From contig OX352773.1 of NCBI GenBank assembly GCA_947095535.1, positions 154,064,771 to 154,128,770 on the forward strand: a DNA stretch of 64,000 nt. Direction: 5' to 3'. Made by a program: the position numbers and the translations under genes. Of this stretch, positions 14,091 through 26,654 are shown piece after piece. Position 1 is the first letter of the stretch. The number at the start of each line of letters is the position of its first letter. The notes beneath the pieces were generated by a model, which saw nothing but the letters and a program-made list of their open reading frames with translations, made no database searches and was not told where the DNA came from. The DNA comes from Poecilobothrus nobilitatus (lineage: Eukaryota; Arthropoda; Insecta; Diptera; Dolichopodidae).

Positions 14091-17000
14091 ATTTGAAAAA
14101 GTTAACCCGATTCAAAATTTCTCGAGATCTGGAATACTTTAGATTTAGACTAACTATTAACAAATGCAAGTTAAATCTACAAAGAGATAAAATCTAAAAA
14201 CTTAAAACAAAAATATCAGAGAAGCACTTTTCGACAATACAACCTAGTAAAATAGATTGCGTATATAGAAGAGTCTGAAAAAATAACAAGTTCGAAGAAT
14301 TTTAAAGAGTTTTGTAATGTATAAAAGGAAAGAGAAAAATTCAAGAGAAGAATTTGGTAAGAGTTCATTTTATTTATAAAGCAATCTTAAAATTTATATG
14401 ATCAACTATATATATTATGTATCTAAGTACAAGTATATTTAAATAAAAATAGTTTACAATAATTATTTAGTATTTAATTGGAACCGTTAACAGTTAAAGA
14501 CTTTCCTTTTTTTTTTTTTCGAGATAATAATGATCATGATGTGAAAGAATATAATGTTTTCCCCTGGAAAATTTTTATTCATAGATATATATAATTAAAG
14601 AGAAATAACATTAGTGTTAACTCTATGTTTTATTTATTTATTTTTATTTTTGTTTTGTGTTTTGTTCTTTTTTTGCGTTTGAATTTATGACATGTACAAT
14701 TGTCATTTAAAAATTTATGTCATTTTGTTTTTTTTTTTTTTTCGTGTATGACTCAAACATATTGAGTCAAACATGGTATTATGTTCTATACAAATTGTGA
14801 CACACGACACATAACTCTTCTAAATACCTTGACACAATAAAATGTTAAATGAAATTAATGTTGTGTTTTAAATATAAAAATAAGACAAAAAAAAAAAAAA
14901 AACAACAACAAAAATTGATGGTTTTTTTTTTATTTGTTTAAAAGCTAGCAATTCTAAAATCCGAGTAATAATAAATACTTTGTGCTAAAAAAAAAGAAGA
15001 AAATAATAGTTTATTTATGCTTTGGATACAATATAATGTGTATGTATATATAATATGTATACATATATACTAATACATATTTAATATAAAAAATATCTGA
15101 TTATGATTAAATAAAAAAAAAAAAAAAGCATTATTGAATAACAAAAAAACAAAAAAAAAAAACGTTTTTATCAACGGAACTTAATAATTGAGTAATAAGG
15201 TTATGAGCAATTTTTATAACAAATATTTTTATTTAATGATTTTTTATTTTTTGTTCTTTTTTAATAAATATTTATGTTTTAATTAAATGCATTTCAAGAA
15301 TAATTACAATTAATTACTTAATACATTCTCACTGTCATATTTAATTTATTTCCTTGACTTGATAATGACAAAAAAAAAAAAAAAAAACACAAAAAGAAAA
15401 AAAATTAAATTTTACATTTCCCGGGAATTAAACACTTGTAAAGATTTTCTTTTTGTTATGGGATATTTGTAAAAGGTAATAAATGTAAAATTTATTTATT
15501 TAAAAAATTTACTAATTTCTGGAGTAATCTAAAGAATAATCATAAATAAGATAATAATGATAAAACAGTATTTACATGACAGTTAAGTTCTTATTTTGCA
15601 ATTAAAAAATTAGCAAATTCTAAAATTTTTATTTTTGTACCAAACCTGCTGCTAACCAAATTATTAAACCCCCTTAAAAAAAACCCCTGATTTTAAAGTT
15701 CAACTCTGAAACCCATATTAAATTTTTTTTTTGCTTGCATATTTTATCTTTAAAAATGAATTGTTTTGAATCCATATAAGACTTTATATTTTCTATTATT
15801 TTTCAAATTACAAAAATTTAAATTTGGGATCAGTTCGGATATTTATTTATGGGTTTATTCAATAATTAACAACAATAGTGAAGTATCCTTAATTTGAATT
15901 TCTGGAAGCCGAAACCTAATTCTTTGAATATTTTTTTGTATTTCTATTAACTTGAAATATCAGTAACTTCAACCAATTTTGATTCCTGACTTTGAAAAAT
16001 TTCTCTATATTAATTAGAATCAACATTTTATTTTTTTTTGAATGAATATTAAGGATTAGTACATTGTTGCATTGATAATATCTGATTGCAAAGAAATATC
16101 TGATTGTAATTAAAAATTATTCTATATTTCAGAAATTTCATTCCTAAATAATAACGATTTCAGTCTATGTACAATTTGAACTCTCATTTCATCATGTTTA
16201 ATCATTTTAAGTATTTACAGCTATCATAATGAGTCCTATAATTTATTACAGATTCTTGTATTTAAGAATTTTGTAAAAATGAAATTAAAACTTGAAAATG
16301 TTTTATAAATATAATTTAAAATTTAAAGTTCAACTCTTACAAACTTTTATGAGAAATATGCAATATTGTTTACTGTCTCCTCTATTACAATTCTTCAACT
16401 CTAGATTTTTAATGTCTTTTATATCTAGATGAATATAGCGCAATTTTATTTAAAGTATAATTAAATTATTCATCATAAAGTCAAATATTGCGTCCACAAA
16501 ATACAAGTTACAAAGATGCTTCTCATCTTATAATTTCAATCTAAGACTGATAACATTTTAGTCTATATGACCTCATCAATAAAAGTTAAATTTATTAACC
16601 GGCAACCAATGAATAAACTTCAAGGTAGAAAAAAAAAAAAAGCAAAAATGTATATTCTTCATTAAATTTTATTTTAAAAAAAAATTATTATATAAATCTA
16701 CAGGTTGTCTATTTTTAACTATGTACTAGTTTTTTTTTTTTTTTGTTATCGTTACTTCTAACTATTATTATGCACTAGTTTCAAGGTAATGAAAAAAAAA
16801 TGTATTTTAATTATCATCTAATTTTGTTTTCTTTTTGCCCAACAAAGAATAGGATTTTGTTTTATAATGCCCAAAATACAAAAAAAAAAAACTTTAGGAA
16901 TACCTATACCTCCTTTAAACAATTTTAGTTACTCGTATTTGCCTCTTCTACCACAGATTAGATTAATTGTATGCTTATTGCATTAGAACAGAACTTCCAT

Positions 17001-17112
17001 TTTTACAGCTCTACAGCTCCGATTAAAAAATCCTAAATAGAATTACTTTTAAATGAACGACTCAGAAAGCATCGGCTTCAGATTAATTACATCAGAAGCA
17101 TCTGAATAAGAC
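14091..17112. other. AT-rich non-coding stretch, no gene seen
   Basis: Long homopolymer tracts, for example poly-A at about 14887-14902 and 15368-15387. No repeat family or coding signal identified. Confidence 0.6.
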
Positions 17113-17343
17113 ATCCTTTATTTTTATTTTTTTTTTAATACATTTCTCTGTCACATAAATGTGGACAGGAAATTACACAGCTGTAAATATTACACAGCTG
17201 TAAATGTGTGGCTGTAAATATCGTAAGGGGGAATAACTCTTACGACGTGTATGGGGTTCGAACCCACACTCCTTCGGTGTTTACAGCATATTTTATACGC
17301 TCTTACCCACTAGGCCACCGAGGCGGCCGAGAAATCCTTTATT
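17113..17343 (-). mobile_element. tRNA-derived SINE, copy 2, with TSD
   Basis: Minus-strand copy. The head (GGCCTCGGTGGCCTAGTGGG) ends near 17330, the B box GGTTCGAACCC-like sequence is at about 17251-17262, and the tail is the T run at 17123-17138. It is flanked by ATCCTTTATT at 17113-17122 and 17334-17343, a perfect 10-bp TSD. Internally the segment 'attacacagctgtaaat' is duplicated at about 17173-17206, a feature not seen in other copies. Confidence 0.92.
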
Positions 17344-19030
17344 AAACAAGAAATCGAAATTTATATAAACCTCATAAAATTTATTTTAAGATTTCGGTCA
17401 ATACAATTTTTGTTACAAAATAAAACATTTTGCATAATATGTGCATATATATTCCATAATATATGTATATATAAGTGTTGAAATGTACTGTAAATTATTG
17501 TATAATTAATTTTTTCAAAATTTTGAGTAGATACCAATAATAATAACATGATCAAATTTTTCAAATTACATAATCAATCAATTGATGAGTTTATTTAACC
17601 TCATACTTAACCTATATTTAACTATACATAGATATGTAGTATTTATCTCAGAAAACTATTATTAATTTATTAATTATATTTGAGATAGACTGAAGCTTAT
17701 AACAATAAATTCATCTTTAAATTATGATTTTCCTAAAGGCATTATAAACATTTTTATATTTTACCTTAAATGTAAGATTTAAAAATTCATTTACCCCACT
17801 ATTTATTCTTTTTTTTTTTATTTTGAAAAAAATAAATAGAAAACATAACAGATATCAGATCTCAACAATATATACATATACATATATAGTATACCTGCAT
17901 GCATATTATTCAATACATTGTATCTTAAGATATAAATTAAATTGAATTTTGTATGAAATGTATAATAATCGGAATTTTATTATTTTGGAATATTTGATGC
18001 TGTGCTAACAAATTGCAAAAAGTACCTTACAACACAATTGTGTGTTTTATATATTTTTTTTTTTGTACAATAACTAACGCTCTGAACATTTTAACATTAT
18101 CATAAAAAATATTGAAACAGCATTAATTTAAAAAACAAGCACGCTTTGTATCCAGTTTCAAACTGAAAAAAAAAAAACATACACAAAAAACGTAAAAATA
18201 TAAAGAGCATAAAATATCTTATAGATTCGTACATAAGCATATATTTTTAATTATAATATGCACAGCAAAATACATAACTATATACATATATATATTTATA
18301 AACAAAAATGAACTCACACGTTTGCAATAAAAGGTAATTGAAAACCGGCTTAACAATAATATTATTATGACCATCAAAAAAGATACAGATACAATAGGTA
18401 TAAGAATAAAAAAAAATATACAAAACAAAAAAAAAATGACTGAAATAAAAGAATAAACATATTTATTTACTATAGATAAATGAATTCTATTTTGCACAAA
18501 CAAAAAAAAAAAATTAAATAAATAAATACCAAAGAATCGTATATGCGATACGTTAGTAAAAAAAAAATATTTTTTTCCTGTCTCTCAAAAAAAAATGACC
18601 GCTTTTTATAATTAGTTTGAGAAAATAAAATAATAATAATTAATCTTAAGAATTTTTATCGTCAACCTGATAGTAGGAGTTTTTAATTTTTTTTTTTTTA
18701 ATTATAATTTATGGGAAAAAATACTCTGTCAATAATTTTCTCTTTTTCTTTTTTTTTCTGGATATCTTATTGATATTTTATTGATCTTAACAGAAAAGTA
18801 AGAAGTCTTCTAATTATAAGAAGGCTTAAGCATAAGGGTAAGAAGTATCAGAAATTTGGATATTTGTAAATTTTTTCCACATCTAATATTGAATAGGTGA
18901 TTTTTTGCAACTTTTATTGTATAGAATTTAACAAGCATTTGTTTTAGGCATGCAGTTAAATCATAAAATGAGTATTTTGGATATAGCGAAGGAAGTTGCC
19001 AAATATTTGGATTTTCTTTGTAGCTGTAAA
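17344..19030. other. AT-rich non-coding stretch, no gene seen
   Basis: Simple-sequence DNA. Frames at 17361-17564 and 18219-18503 (minus) are hydrophobic, but their composition follows the local TA/AAAT-rich DNA and no domain is seen. Confidence 0.6.
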
Positions 19031-19235
19031 GTTTATTTTTCGGGGCCTCGGTGGCCTAGTGAATAAGAGCGTGTAAAATACGCTGTAAACACCGAGAAAG
19101 TCTAGGTTCGAATCCTACACACGTCGAAAGAGTTATTCCCCCTTACGTCACGCCTAAACAGGAAAGGTTGTGTATTTTCTTGTCCACATTTATGTGGTAG
19201 AGAAATGCAATAAAAAAAAAAAAAGTTTATTTTTC
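19031..19235 (+). mobile_element. tRNA-derived SINE, copy 3, intact with perfect TSD
   Basis: One of the best copies. The pol III A box (TGGCCTAGTGA) is at about 19052-19062 and the B box GGTTCGAATCC at 19105-19115. The body follows (ACGCCTAAACAGGAAAGG, TGTCCACATTTATGTGG), then an A13-type tail ending about 19224. The target sequence GTTTATTTTTC occurs at 19031-19041 and again at 19225-19235, an 11-bp perfect TSD. This is the hallmark of target-primed reverse transcription. The element encodes no protein and depends on a LINE in trans. Confidence 0.95.
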
Positions 19236-20165
19236 TCCTGAAAATGGCTAATATTTATAAGGTAGATATGTGACCTATGAAACTCTCACATATGGGCTGA
19301 CTTTACTCAAATTCATTAGGTTACCTAGAAATAATTTAAAATTGCGCCTTACGCCTAATTGGTGATCCTATATTATTCAGAAAACCTTTGCTCTTTTCAA
19401 TACTCATCGAAATATTGGAGCATTTTCTATTTTTTAAAGATATCTTGTAGGTAATTATACTAGTTATATATTGAACTAAAATCAATAACTTCATACTTTA
19501 AATAATTCTAACGCAACACTATAGAGAAACTTGAACTACCCATTTCGACACCGTGGAAATTTCTTTGGTCTTCCTCCTTCCAATGTGTTTCTTTTTAATA
19601 GTATCGTCCATTATACAGTTTTCAAAAAGAATTTGTACAGGTTCGTTTCCAATTTACCTACTTTATTATTCTATTTTCCTCTAATTTCTCTCTGCCTTAC
19701 CCAAATCTACAATAATTTTGTTTAACGGAACTCTTTTCTAGAGTAGGGTGGTTTTGTTGTTTTTATATTTTCCATTTTATCTTACATAAATTTATTTTTA
19801 AATCGTCCATTGGTCTCACATTTTTCCTTAAATTGTTTATTTAACTTACGTTAGAAACCTTCAAGAAATCTTTTTTCACTATAGCCAATCATATTCATTA
19901 GTGATTTTGTCATGGATATTTCCTTTGTATTAGTATTTATTATGTGTACATTTCTAAGTAAAAACCATATCATTGCAATTTTATAACTTGCCATAAAGTA
20001 TTGTACCTGTAAGTATGCAAATTCAGTGAAATTTGAACAAATCAATATAAATTTTAACACAGCCCATAATGGCCCTAGCAGCCGAGAAATTAATTAATAT
20101 AGCGTGTGTTTATGTAATATTAGAATAAATAAATAAATATAAATTTTAACGAATAAAGGGAGCCT
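19236..20165. other. non-coding stretch, nothing recognised
   Basis: Slightly less AT-rich than its surroundings (frames at 19531-19725 plus and 19851-20060 minus), but with no motif that could be named and no repeat partner within the window. Confidence 0.5.
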
Positions 20166-20247
20166 AGAATAGTTCGCCAAATGGTTAAGCACAAGGCTTG
20201 TTAGTCGAGGGGGTGCTTTTTCAAATCTTGCACTGGCAGCAAAAAAA
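20166..20247 (+). mobile_element. tRNA-like sequence, likely head of a second SINE family or a tRNA pseudogene
   Basis: An A-box-like GCCAAATGGTTAAGC lies near 20174-20189, an anticodon-arm-like CAAGGCTTGTTAGTCGAGG follows, and a B-box-like TTTTCAAATCTTGCA is at about 20219-20233. It ends ACTGGCAGC followed by A-rich sequence. The boxes are spaced as in a tRNA, but the acceptor and T stems are mismatched, so it is not a functional tRNA. It differs from the abundant SINE family. Confidence 0.45.
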
Positions 20248-21899
20248 TAAATAATAGTATTCAACCAAAAATGGTCTTTAGTAACCGATGGTTCTGTAAT
20301 ATTGCATTATCCTATGTCATATTTCTAATATTAATATAAAATATAAATAATTATAATAATAATAATTTTTAACTAATAAAATAATATTTAAAATTATTGA
20401 AAATTTTATAAAACAGAATTAAATAATAATAATTCTTTAAAAAATAATGGAAGCTTACCTTTATACATATTATACCTGTACTTCTGTAAACCTTACACAC
20501 AATCTAAAAAATAGCGGCACAAGAAATGTGGGATATATTGATACAAATGTATAAGTTACCTTTATCTTACCTTTAAAATGTTACCATACTAAATTTCATG
20601 GTATAAAAGTAGAATAACAATGGATAAAGAAATTATTTTTTAAGAGAATATTTAAGCAATAATAAATTATTGCCAGTCTTGATACAACATATTATTGGTT
20701 TTCAAGTAATTCTATATCTTTATATTTTACAAATCCAGTATCCGAACGTCATTAAATATTATTAAATAGAACCTTTTAATGATTTCAATATTTGGTAGAG
20801 GTTACCATATTATAATGGATATAAACCCAAAAAAAAAACTAAGAAGTGGACAAACACATTTTCTTAAATCAAAAGCACTTTGTACATTTATAAAAAAAAA
20901 GTTAAATTAATAAACCAAAAAAATTAAAAAACCAAAAAAAAAAAAAAAACCAAAAAATAAAAAACAATATTTATTTTTGTATATATACATATATACATAT
21001 GTTTAATTTTCATATTTTTTGATTTTAAATTATATGAGCTGAAAGCGTTTATTTATACAACAAACTCTAAAGATGAAGGTGAAGCTGCAGTATTTCAATT
21101 CAAAATTATACTTTTAACTATACAATACAAGTATGTATATCTATACATGCATATATGTACATAAAACATACATATAGTATAACTATAATTATAATTTAGT
21201 AGTTTTCAGCCACACACTACGTATTATGACATTCCTCTAAGTTTTGAATACAAGTGTATATTTTGATACGATTTTTCTATTAGAAAATCTACATTAACAT
21301 ATAACATATATACATATGTAAGTATGTATGTGTGTTTAGAATCATGATTTTTTTGATTTTCTTTTGGAAACAAAAAATTTTGTATCCTATACGAATTTTT
21401 TCTAACTTACATGTCATAGTGAAATATACTTACACACTAGTTACAGGGCCCCTAGGAATTATATATAATGGCTAACAACATATTATGAACGTTACTTAAC
21501 ATATAGAGCTTAATATTGTACAATGGTTACTTACTAGAACTCTTATTGTAAGTCGTAAAGTATATTTTTTGCGGTTTTCATATAACAAAATTTATTAAAA
21601 AATTATTAAAGTTTAGATAAAAAAAAAAAAAAAAACAAAATAAAAATGAAAATTTACAAAAAAATAAGTAATGATAATTGAATATAATAAAAATGTATTT
21701 ACAGTTAAAGATAATTTATTATTATAGATAAAAAAAAATGATAAAATTATTATTTATAATTTGATACGTTTTACGATAAGTTGATACGTTGATACGTTAA
21801 CAAAAAAAAACAGTTAAATCATAAAACTAGTGATATATATATATATGTATAGTGATAGAAATTGTCGATGTGTAATTATTAAATAACTTCTTATTGAAG
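20248..21899. other. AT-rich non-coding stretch, no gene seen
   Basis: Contains short (TACATA)n-type runs near 20980-21000, 21140-21180 and 21300-21330. No coding signal. Confidence 0.6.
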
Positions 21900-22960
21900 A
21901 TTTACCTTACAACTTAAAAACAACAGATAAAATTCGAAACATTATTCAAAAAAACTTCACTAACAAAAACTTTTTAGGTATGATTACCATCGACGTGGAA
22001 AAGGTTTTCGACTCTGTATGGCATAACAGATGCTTTCCCACTATGTATGGCATATTTTGTGCTTTTTCAAAAAATTTAAAAGCTGAAGTACGTCAGGGCT
22101 CAATATTATATCCTATTCTATATAATATTTTCATTTCAGATATTTCCAAAAAAACTCATAAATGTCAAATCAGTCTATATGCTGACGTCTAAGCTCTTGT
22201 AACAGTCTCAAAGTTTACTAATGAAATCATTACCAATCTCGAAATTACCTTTAATCAAATTCAAGATTATTATTACAGGTGGAAAATCAAAATAAATCAT
22301 AACAAAACTACAGCAATTTTTTTCACAAGAAGAAGAAAATCCAGTTTTTTACCAAACAGAAACTTAATTCTAATTGATTTATTTGGGAATCTCAAAGTAT
22401 CACCTACCTAGAGATAAACCTAGATAAAAAATGAAATTTCAAAAACCATATTAATAAAATAATAGATAAGAATAGATAAGGGGCCTCGGTGGCCTAGTGG
22501 GTAAGAGCATATAAAATACGCTATAAGCACCGAGGAAGTGTGGGTTCAAATTCCACATACATCGTAAGAGTTATTTCCCCTTACGACATTTACAGCCACG
22601 CCTGAAAAGAAAAGGCAAATTTCTATATACGATTACTATTTCTGCTTTTAAATAGGAAATCACAACTAAATGTTAAAAATAAATTATTAACATATACCTA
22701 AAACTATTCTGGAAAGTATAATATTTTATGCGTTTCCCATTTGGAAATCGATAGCAAAAACTAAAATGGATATTCTTCAAAAGAAGCAAAACTCCATTCT
22801 GAAGTTAATATTTATCAAACCAAAATATTTTTCAACAAAAAAGATATAGGATTTAGCCAATTTGAACACGATCGCACAACAAATTGACTTAATGTCTCCG
22901 ATTTTTTTGAACAGTTCCTCTCAGAAAAATCCTCTCATTAGAGAAAGTTAAGTTATAAGT
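21900..22960 (+). pseudogene. Jockey-like LINE ORF2 remnant interrupted by a SINE
   Basis: Remains of a reverse transcriptase. At about 21977-22024 the frame reads ITIDVEKVFDSVWHN, the motif A region with the first catalytic aspartate. About 22090-22150 reads RQGSILYPILYNIF, equal to motif B. At about 22178-22192 is the YAD of motif C, but the second aspartate is replaced (YADV), so catalysis would be lost. The thumb region follows (LDKK, INKIID near 22420-22470). After the SINE, 22640-22960 continues with LNRKSQLNVKNKLL and IWKSIAKTKMDILQ-like segments in shifting frames. Part of the palm between motifs A and B is deleted. Several frameshifts and stops are present, so it is dead. Jockey-type assignment is from motif wording alone. 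Confidence 0.75.
22481..22616 (+). mobile_element. tRNA-derived SINE, copy 4, 3'-truncated and nested in a LINE
   Basis: A head with a good A box (GGCCTCGGTGGCCTAGTGGG) and the B box 'GGTTCAAATTCC', ending at 'GCCTGAAAAGAAAAGGC'. The final third and the poly-A tail are missing. It lies inside the LINE remnant, so it arrived after that LINE. The preceding AATAGATAAG is present twice at 22461-22480. No matching TSD was found on the right. Confidence 0.9.
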
Positions 22961-23223
22961 TATAACGTTATAAAGATACTATAGGTTAAGTAGGAAAATT
23001 ATAAGTTTTTTGTTTCGCTATTTTTCATTTACTAAAATTTTTAATATAGTTACAAACTTCCTTTATTCTCTAAAATGTAAATATTTTCTAATCAAAGTTC
23101 TAAATATGTACATACCATAGGATTTTCTAATTTGAGTGATATGATTTCTTTTAAAAAAAAAACACACTAATTGTTAAGGAAATTCAAATGTTTTTTATTT
23201 AATGTGAAATACAATCGATGCAA
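22961..23223. other. AT-rich non-coding gap
   Basis: Short spacer between the LINE relic and the transposase fragment. Any terminal inverted repeat of the transposon should lie here, but none could be matched. Confidence 0.5.
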
Positions 23224-23452
23224 TTAAGTTTTAAATAAAACGTCATTCAAATGGCCTCCACGATTTCTTTTGCAGGAACGAATTCGATGAACCCAATTTT
23301 CGAGCACTTTTTCCACTAAATCAAGTCGCATGTCATGAATAACACTTTCAATATTGACTTCTAAAGCTTGAAGAGAGTCTGGTTTATTTCTAAAGACCAA
23401 TTGATTTCAAATAACCCCACAAGAAATAGTCTAATGGTGTTAAATCACCATA
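23224..23452 (-). pseudogene. C-terminal fragment of a Tc1/mariner-superfamily transposase
   Basis: On the minus strand the frame begins near 23447 with DLTPLDYFLWGYLKS, the region carrying the last catalytic acidic residue of the DDE/D triad in this superfamily (PDLxPxDxxLW). A one-base frameshift follows near 23396. The frame then continues with NKPDSLQALEVNIESV, VLENWVHRIRSCKRN and RGGHLNDVLFKT before a TAA at 23224-23226. The NKPQTxxxLxxxI and RGGHxxxxIF pattern is the usual C-terminus of these insect transposases. The N-terminal DNA-binding half and both inverted repeats are missing. It is a non-functional relic, and the superfamily call is firm even though the exact family is not. Confidence 0.8.
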
Positions 23453-23788
23453 GACCAATAAATAGTCTAATGGTGTTATATAAGCTCTTAAAAATACCGA
23501 TTACAAAAAAATAAAAATTTATAAAAAATAATATTTGGGCGTAAAAATATATAGATATAAAAAATAAATAAACAAGTTATGCTCTAAGAATATTGATATT
23601 GGTAAACATATTCTCTATCACTATGTTAAACTTAAGCTAATTTTCGATATTTATATCTATGGAATCAAACTTTTTATATTACCGTTCCCACTTAATTTCA
23701 AGTCAAAGCTATTATAATAATTACTAGAAATAAAATTATACCTTCTTTCAGCAGCTTTACTTAAACGGAGGTTGTCAAAGTTTTCAGA
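23453..23788. other. AT-rich spacer with a short direct repeat
   Basis: The segment AATAGTCTAATGGTGTTA, part of the transposase end, appears at 23427-23444 and again at 23461-23478. This is a local duplication of about 34-bp spacing. Nothing else recognised. Confidence 0.6.
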
Positions 23789-23986
23789 CACAAAAATTTT
23801 TTTTTTGTTTTTTTGGTGCATTTCCCTGCCATATAAACGTAACAAGAAAATACACAGCCTTTCCTGTTCAGGTTTGAGGGAAGAGGGAAGGACTCTTACT
23901 ACGTGTGTGGGATTCAACACTCCCTCGGTGTTTACACCATATTTTATACGCTCTTACCCACTAGGCCACCGAGGCCCCACAAAAAT
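23789..23986 (-). mobile_element. tRNA-derived SINE, copy 5
   Basis: Minus-strand copy whose head ends at 23978 (GGGGCCTCGGTGGCCTAG). The tail is the T run at about 23797-23806. The flanks share CACAAAAAT (23789-23797 and 23978-23986), a likely 9-bp TSD, although A-rich. One base is lost in the B box. The overlapping frames on both strands (23657-23920, 23772-24017) are SINE sequence and not genes. Confidence 0.9.
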
Positions 23987-25944
23987 AATTGAAAAGAGTC
24001 CAGTAATAATCAAGTAAGTAGAGGCACTTATGTTCTGAGATCATCAACAACTGATCAGAATAAATAAAATTTTAGCAGTGCGATTTGAATTACATATAAA
24101 ATATTATTTAAAATAAATTCCTATATGGTTATCTAATGGGTTGGATTAAATAGGTCTAAAGTTGACAATATAATTGTTCTTGTTTTTACAAGTAATGTTA
24201 TACCTAATACGCTTATAATTATATGACCACAAATGTGATTGTATCTTAAAGATAATATAATTTTTTTTTTTTTATTTTGTAGATACTTAAAAAAGACTAA
24301 AATATTGTACATTGCTGTTTAATCGAATATAGAAAAATCATGCATGCTAAAAACCGGTGGTGGTTTTCATTTTTTTTTTATTTTGTTTTTTATTTTTATA
24401 TAAATTTATTTTAATGAATGACACGTCAATTTTATCGACATTTTAATGCAATATACTAATACTGAATGTATAGCAAAAATCAAAAAAATAAAAAAAAATT
24501 ATAAAAAATACAGTTGAAGAAGCTGGCCTTGAAATTTATTTTTTCTTAATATTGTTAACCTATTTTGTAAAATTTTTCATGTTTTGATTTTCTTTATCTT
24601 TTGCAGACAAGATTTGCTTTTTTATTTAAAAACAGAAAATATACATTTAAAAACGATTAATACAAAAATATCTGTATTCTGTAATCTAAAATAGAATCTT
24701 AAGATTTAGTTTAATATTATACGGAAATGATTGCATCTATGAAGAATTTTCTTTGTTTTTAAGCAATAACAATTGCAAAATGGACAACCAACTATTGAAA
24801 GTAAATAAAAAAAAAAAAATTATGAATAGATTAAAAATGAAATTAATTGTGGTTATGTTTCTTTTTTTTTTGTTGTTATAAACTTGTACAAATATATAAT
24901 TTTTATCATATACCTAGTAGAAATTTCGGATTTCAATTATGATAAAAATTGTAACAGATTATTATGATAGAAATCTTGGATACTGTAGAGTGTAGACTAT
25001 GTAATTACTGTAGAAACCTTTTTTAAAAGTTTTTTTTCAATTGTTTTCCAAAGAAAAATGAGATTCTTAAAAGATAATTGAAAAAATTTATTAAAATAAT
25101 ATTAAATCACGGTTTTTTTTTGAGTTGTATTTGAAATTTTGGGTTACCCCCCCTATACACATACAATTATGAGAATAATTAATTGAATTTTTTTGTTTTG
25201 TTCCATTTAGATGTGGAATTATATTATCTTAAATCATTTTATTTTAAATCTTTCTTTTTATGTGAAAATTTAATTTAATTATTTTTTGGTAATCTTAAAA
25301 TTTTAATTCAAAAAAAAAATTTTAAATACCAAAAAAAAAAAAAAAAAGAAAATTAAAAAAAAAAGATGGATTTGTGATGAAAAACTTATGCGAAAAAAAA
25401 TGGAAACAAAAATAATTATTTTTCATAAAAGTATTATTTTTTGTAAAACACAGTAAGTTTTTATGACCCAATTTAATTGCAATTTTTTTAATTTTTTTCT
25501 CCTCTGTATTTTTGTATCTATTGTAAAAATGAGAAAATTTTTTCAAGAGATTGCACGAAAAAAAAAAAATGGGTAATCTTTAAAAGAAATGGTGATTTTT
25601 TTCAGATTCTATTAATAAATCTGGAAACTCAGCAAATTATTGAATTAATGAAAATTGATCTGTTTAGCTACAAAAAGTCTGATATTGAATCAAAAAGGAG
25701 TAAAGAATAATTCTTATATTGGAATATAATCTAAGAAAAAATTTTAATGGCAATAAGTTAGTTTCTTGTTAGTTGTTCATTATTGAAAAAAATTTCACTA
25801 CATTTTTCATACATTGAAATTTTCATTCATTTTCCAGTAATTTTTATTTATAATTCATTTTACAATGATCATTTAAAAATTTAAAAACAATTAATAAATA
25901 ATAAATCTGTTCATTATGCTATACATTTATATATATATATATAT
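23987..25944. other. AT-rich non-coding stretch, no gene seen
   Basis: Low-complexity DNA. The minus-strand frame at 25322-25546 is phenylalanine- and lysine-rich because of homopolymers. A C7 run ('cccccccc'-type) at about 25147-25153 is unusual here but isolated. Confidence 0.55.
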
Positions 25945-26170
25945 ACTTTTTTTACTTTAATTGAAGACTTTTTTATTTCAAATGAAGACTTTCTACTTTA
26001 AGTGAAGGCATTTTTTTTTTCAATGAAGATAATTAAATTAAAGTGAAGAATTTTTTTTTATAATATTAAAAGTTAAAGTAAAAAGTCTTAATTTGAAATA
26101 AAAATGTCTTCACTTAAAATAAAATGTCTTCACTTAAAAAAAAAAATGCCTTCAGTTAAAGGAAAAATGG
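25945..26170. repeat. imperfect foldback made of TGTCTTCACTTAAA-type units
   Basis: The left arm (about 25945-26050) carries several copies of 'TTTAAGTGAAGRCATTTT'-type units. The right arm (about 26063-26165) carries the same units in inverted orientation ('TGTCTTCACTTAAAATAAAA', twice in tandem, then 'TGCCTTCAGTTAAAGG'). The arms can pair over most of their length around a T/A-rich centre. It resembles a foldback element or small palindromic MITE. It follows a (TA)n run at about 25927-25945. Confidence 0.7.
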
Positions 26171-26654
26171 TATATTAATAATAGAAATAATTTTAATTCA
26201 CACCTTATAAGTCATATTATAAAATTACAAAATAGTAACGGTTTTTTTTGGTAATTGAGTGTAAAATTTATTTTTAAGATTAATTCTATAACTATATATA
26301 ATAAATCTTAACATACTAAACAAATATTTTTCTACATAGTTCCAAGATAATTTTTCTTTTGTTTCGATATGTACTCGTAGATATGTGTTACAGAAAACCT
26401 GCAGTCTAACGGGCAGTTGAAGAATATATTTTTAAATTTCAGTTTCTCCTGCAAAATATTTCTGTAAAATACAGTTTTACTTCTCTAAAGAAAAAGTTTT
26501 AATTTTCACATCGTAGTTTTAAGACAACTATTAAAGCATTTCCATTAAGAATTATAATTAAATTTTTTCATTAATATTTTTTATATATTTTTTGTTTTTG
26601 TTTTATTAGGGGAGGTTGAAATCTTTAAAAGCCATACACAGAAAATCAGATTGC
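26171..26654. other. AT-rich non-coding gap
   Basis: No coding signal or recognised repeat. Confidence 0.55.

Noticed and set aside
18219..18503. 94-residue hydrophobic frame resembling a membrane protein (minus)
   Set aside because: The hydrophobicity comes from TA/AAAAT-rich simple sequence. It lacks any family motif and supporting gene signals.
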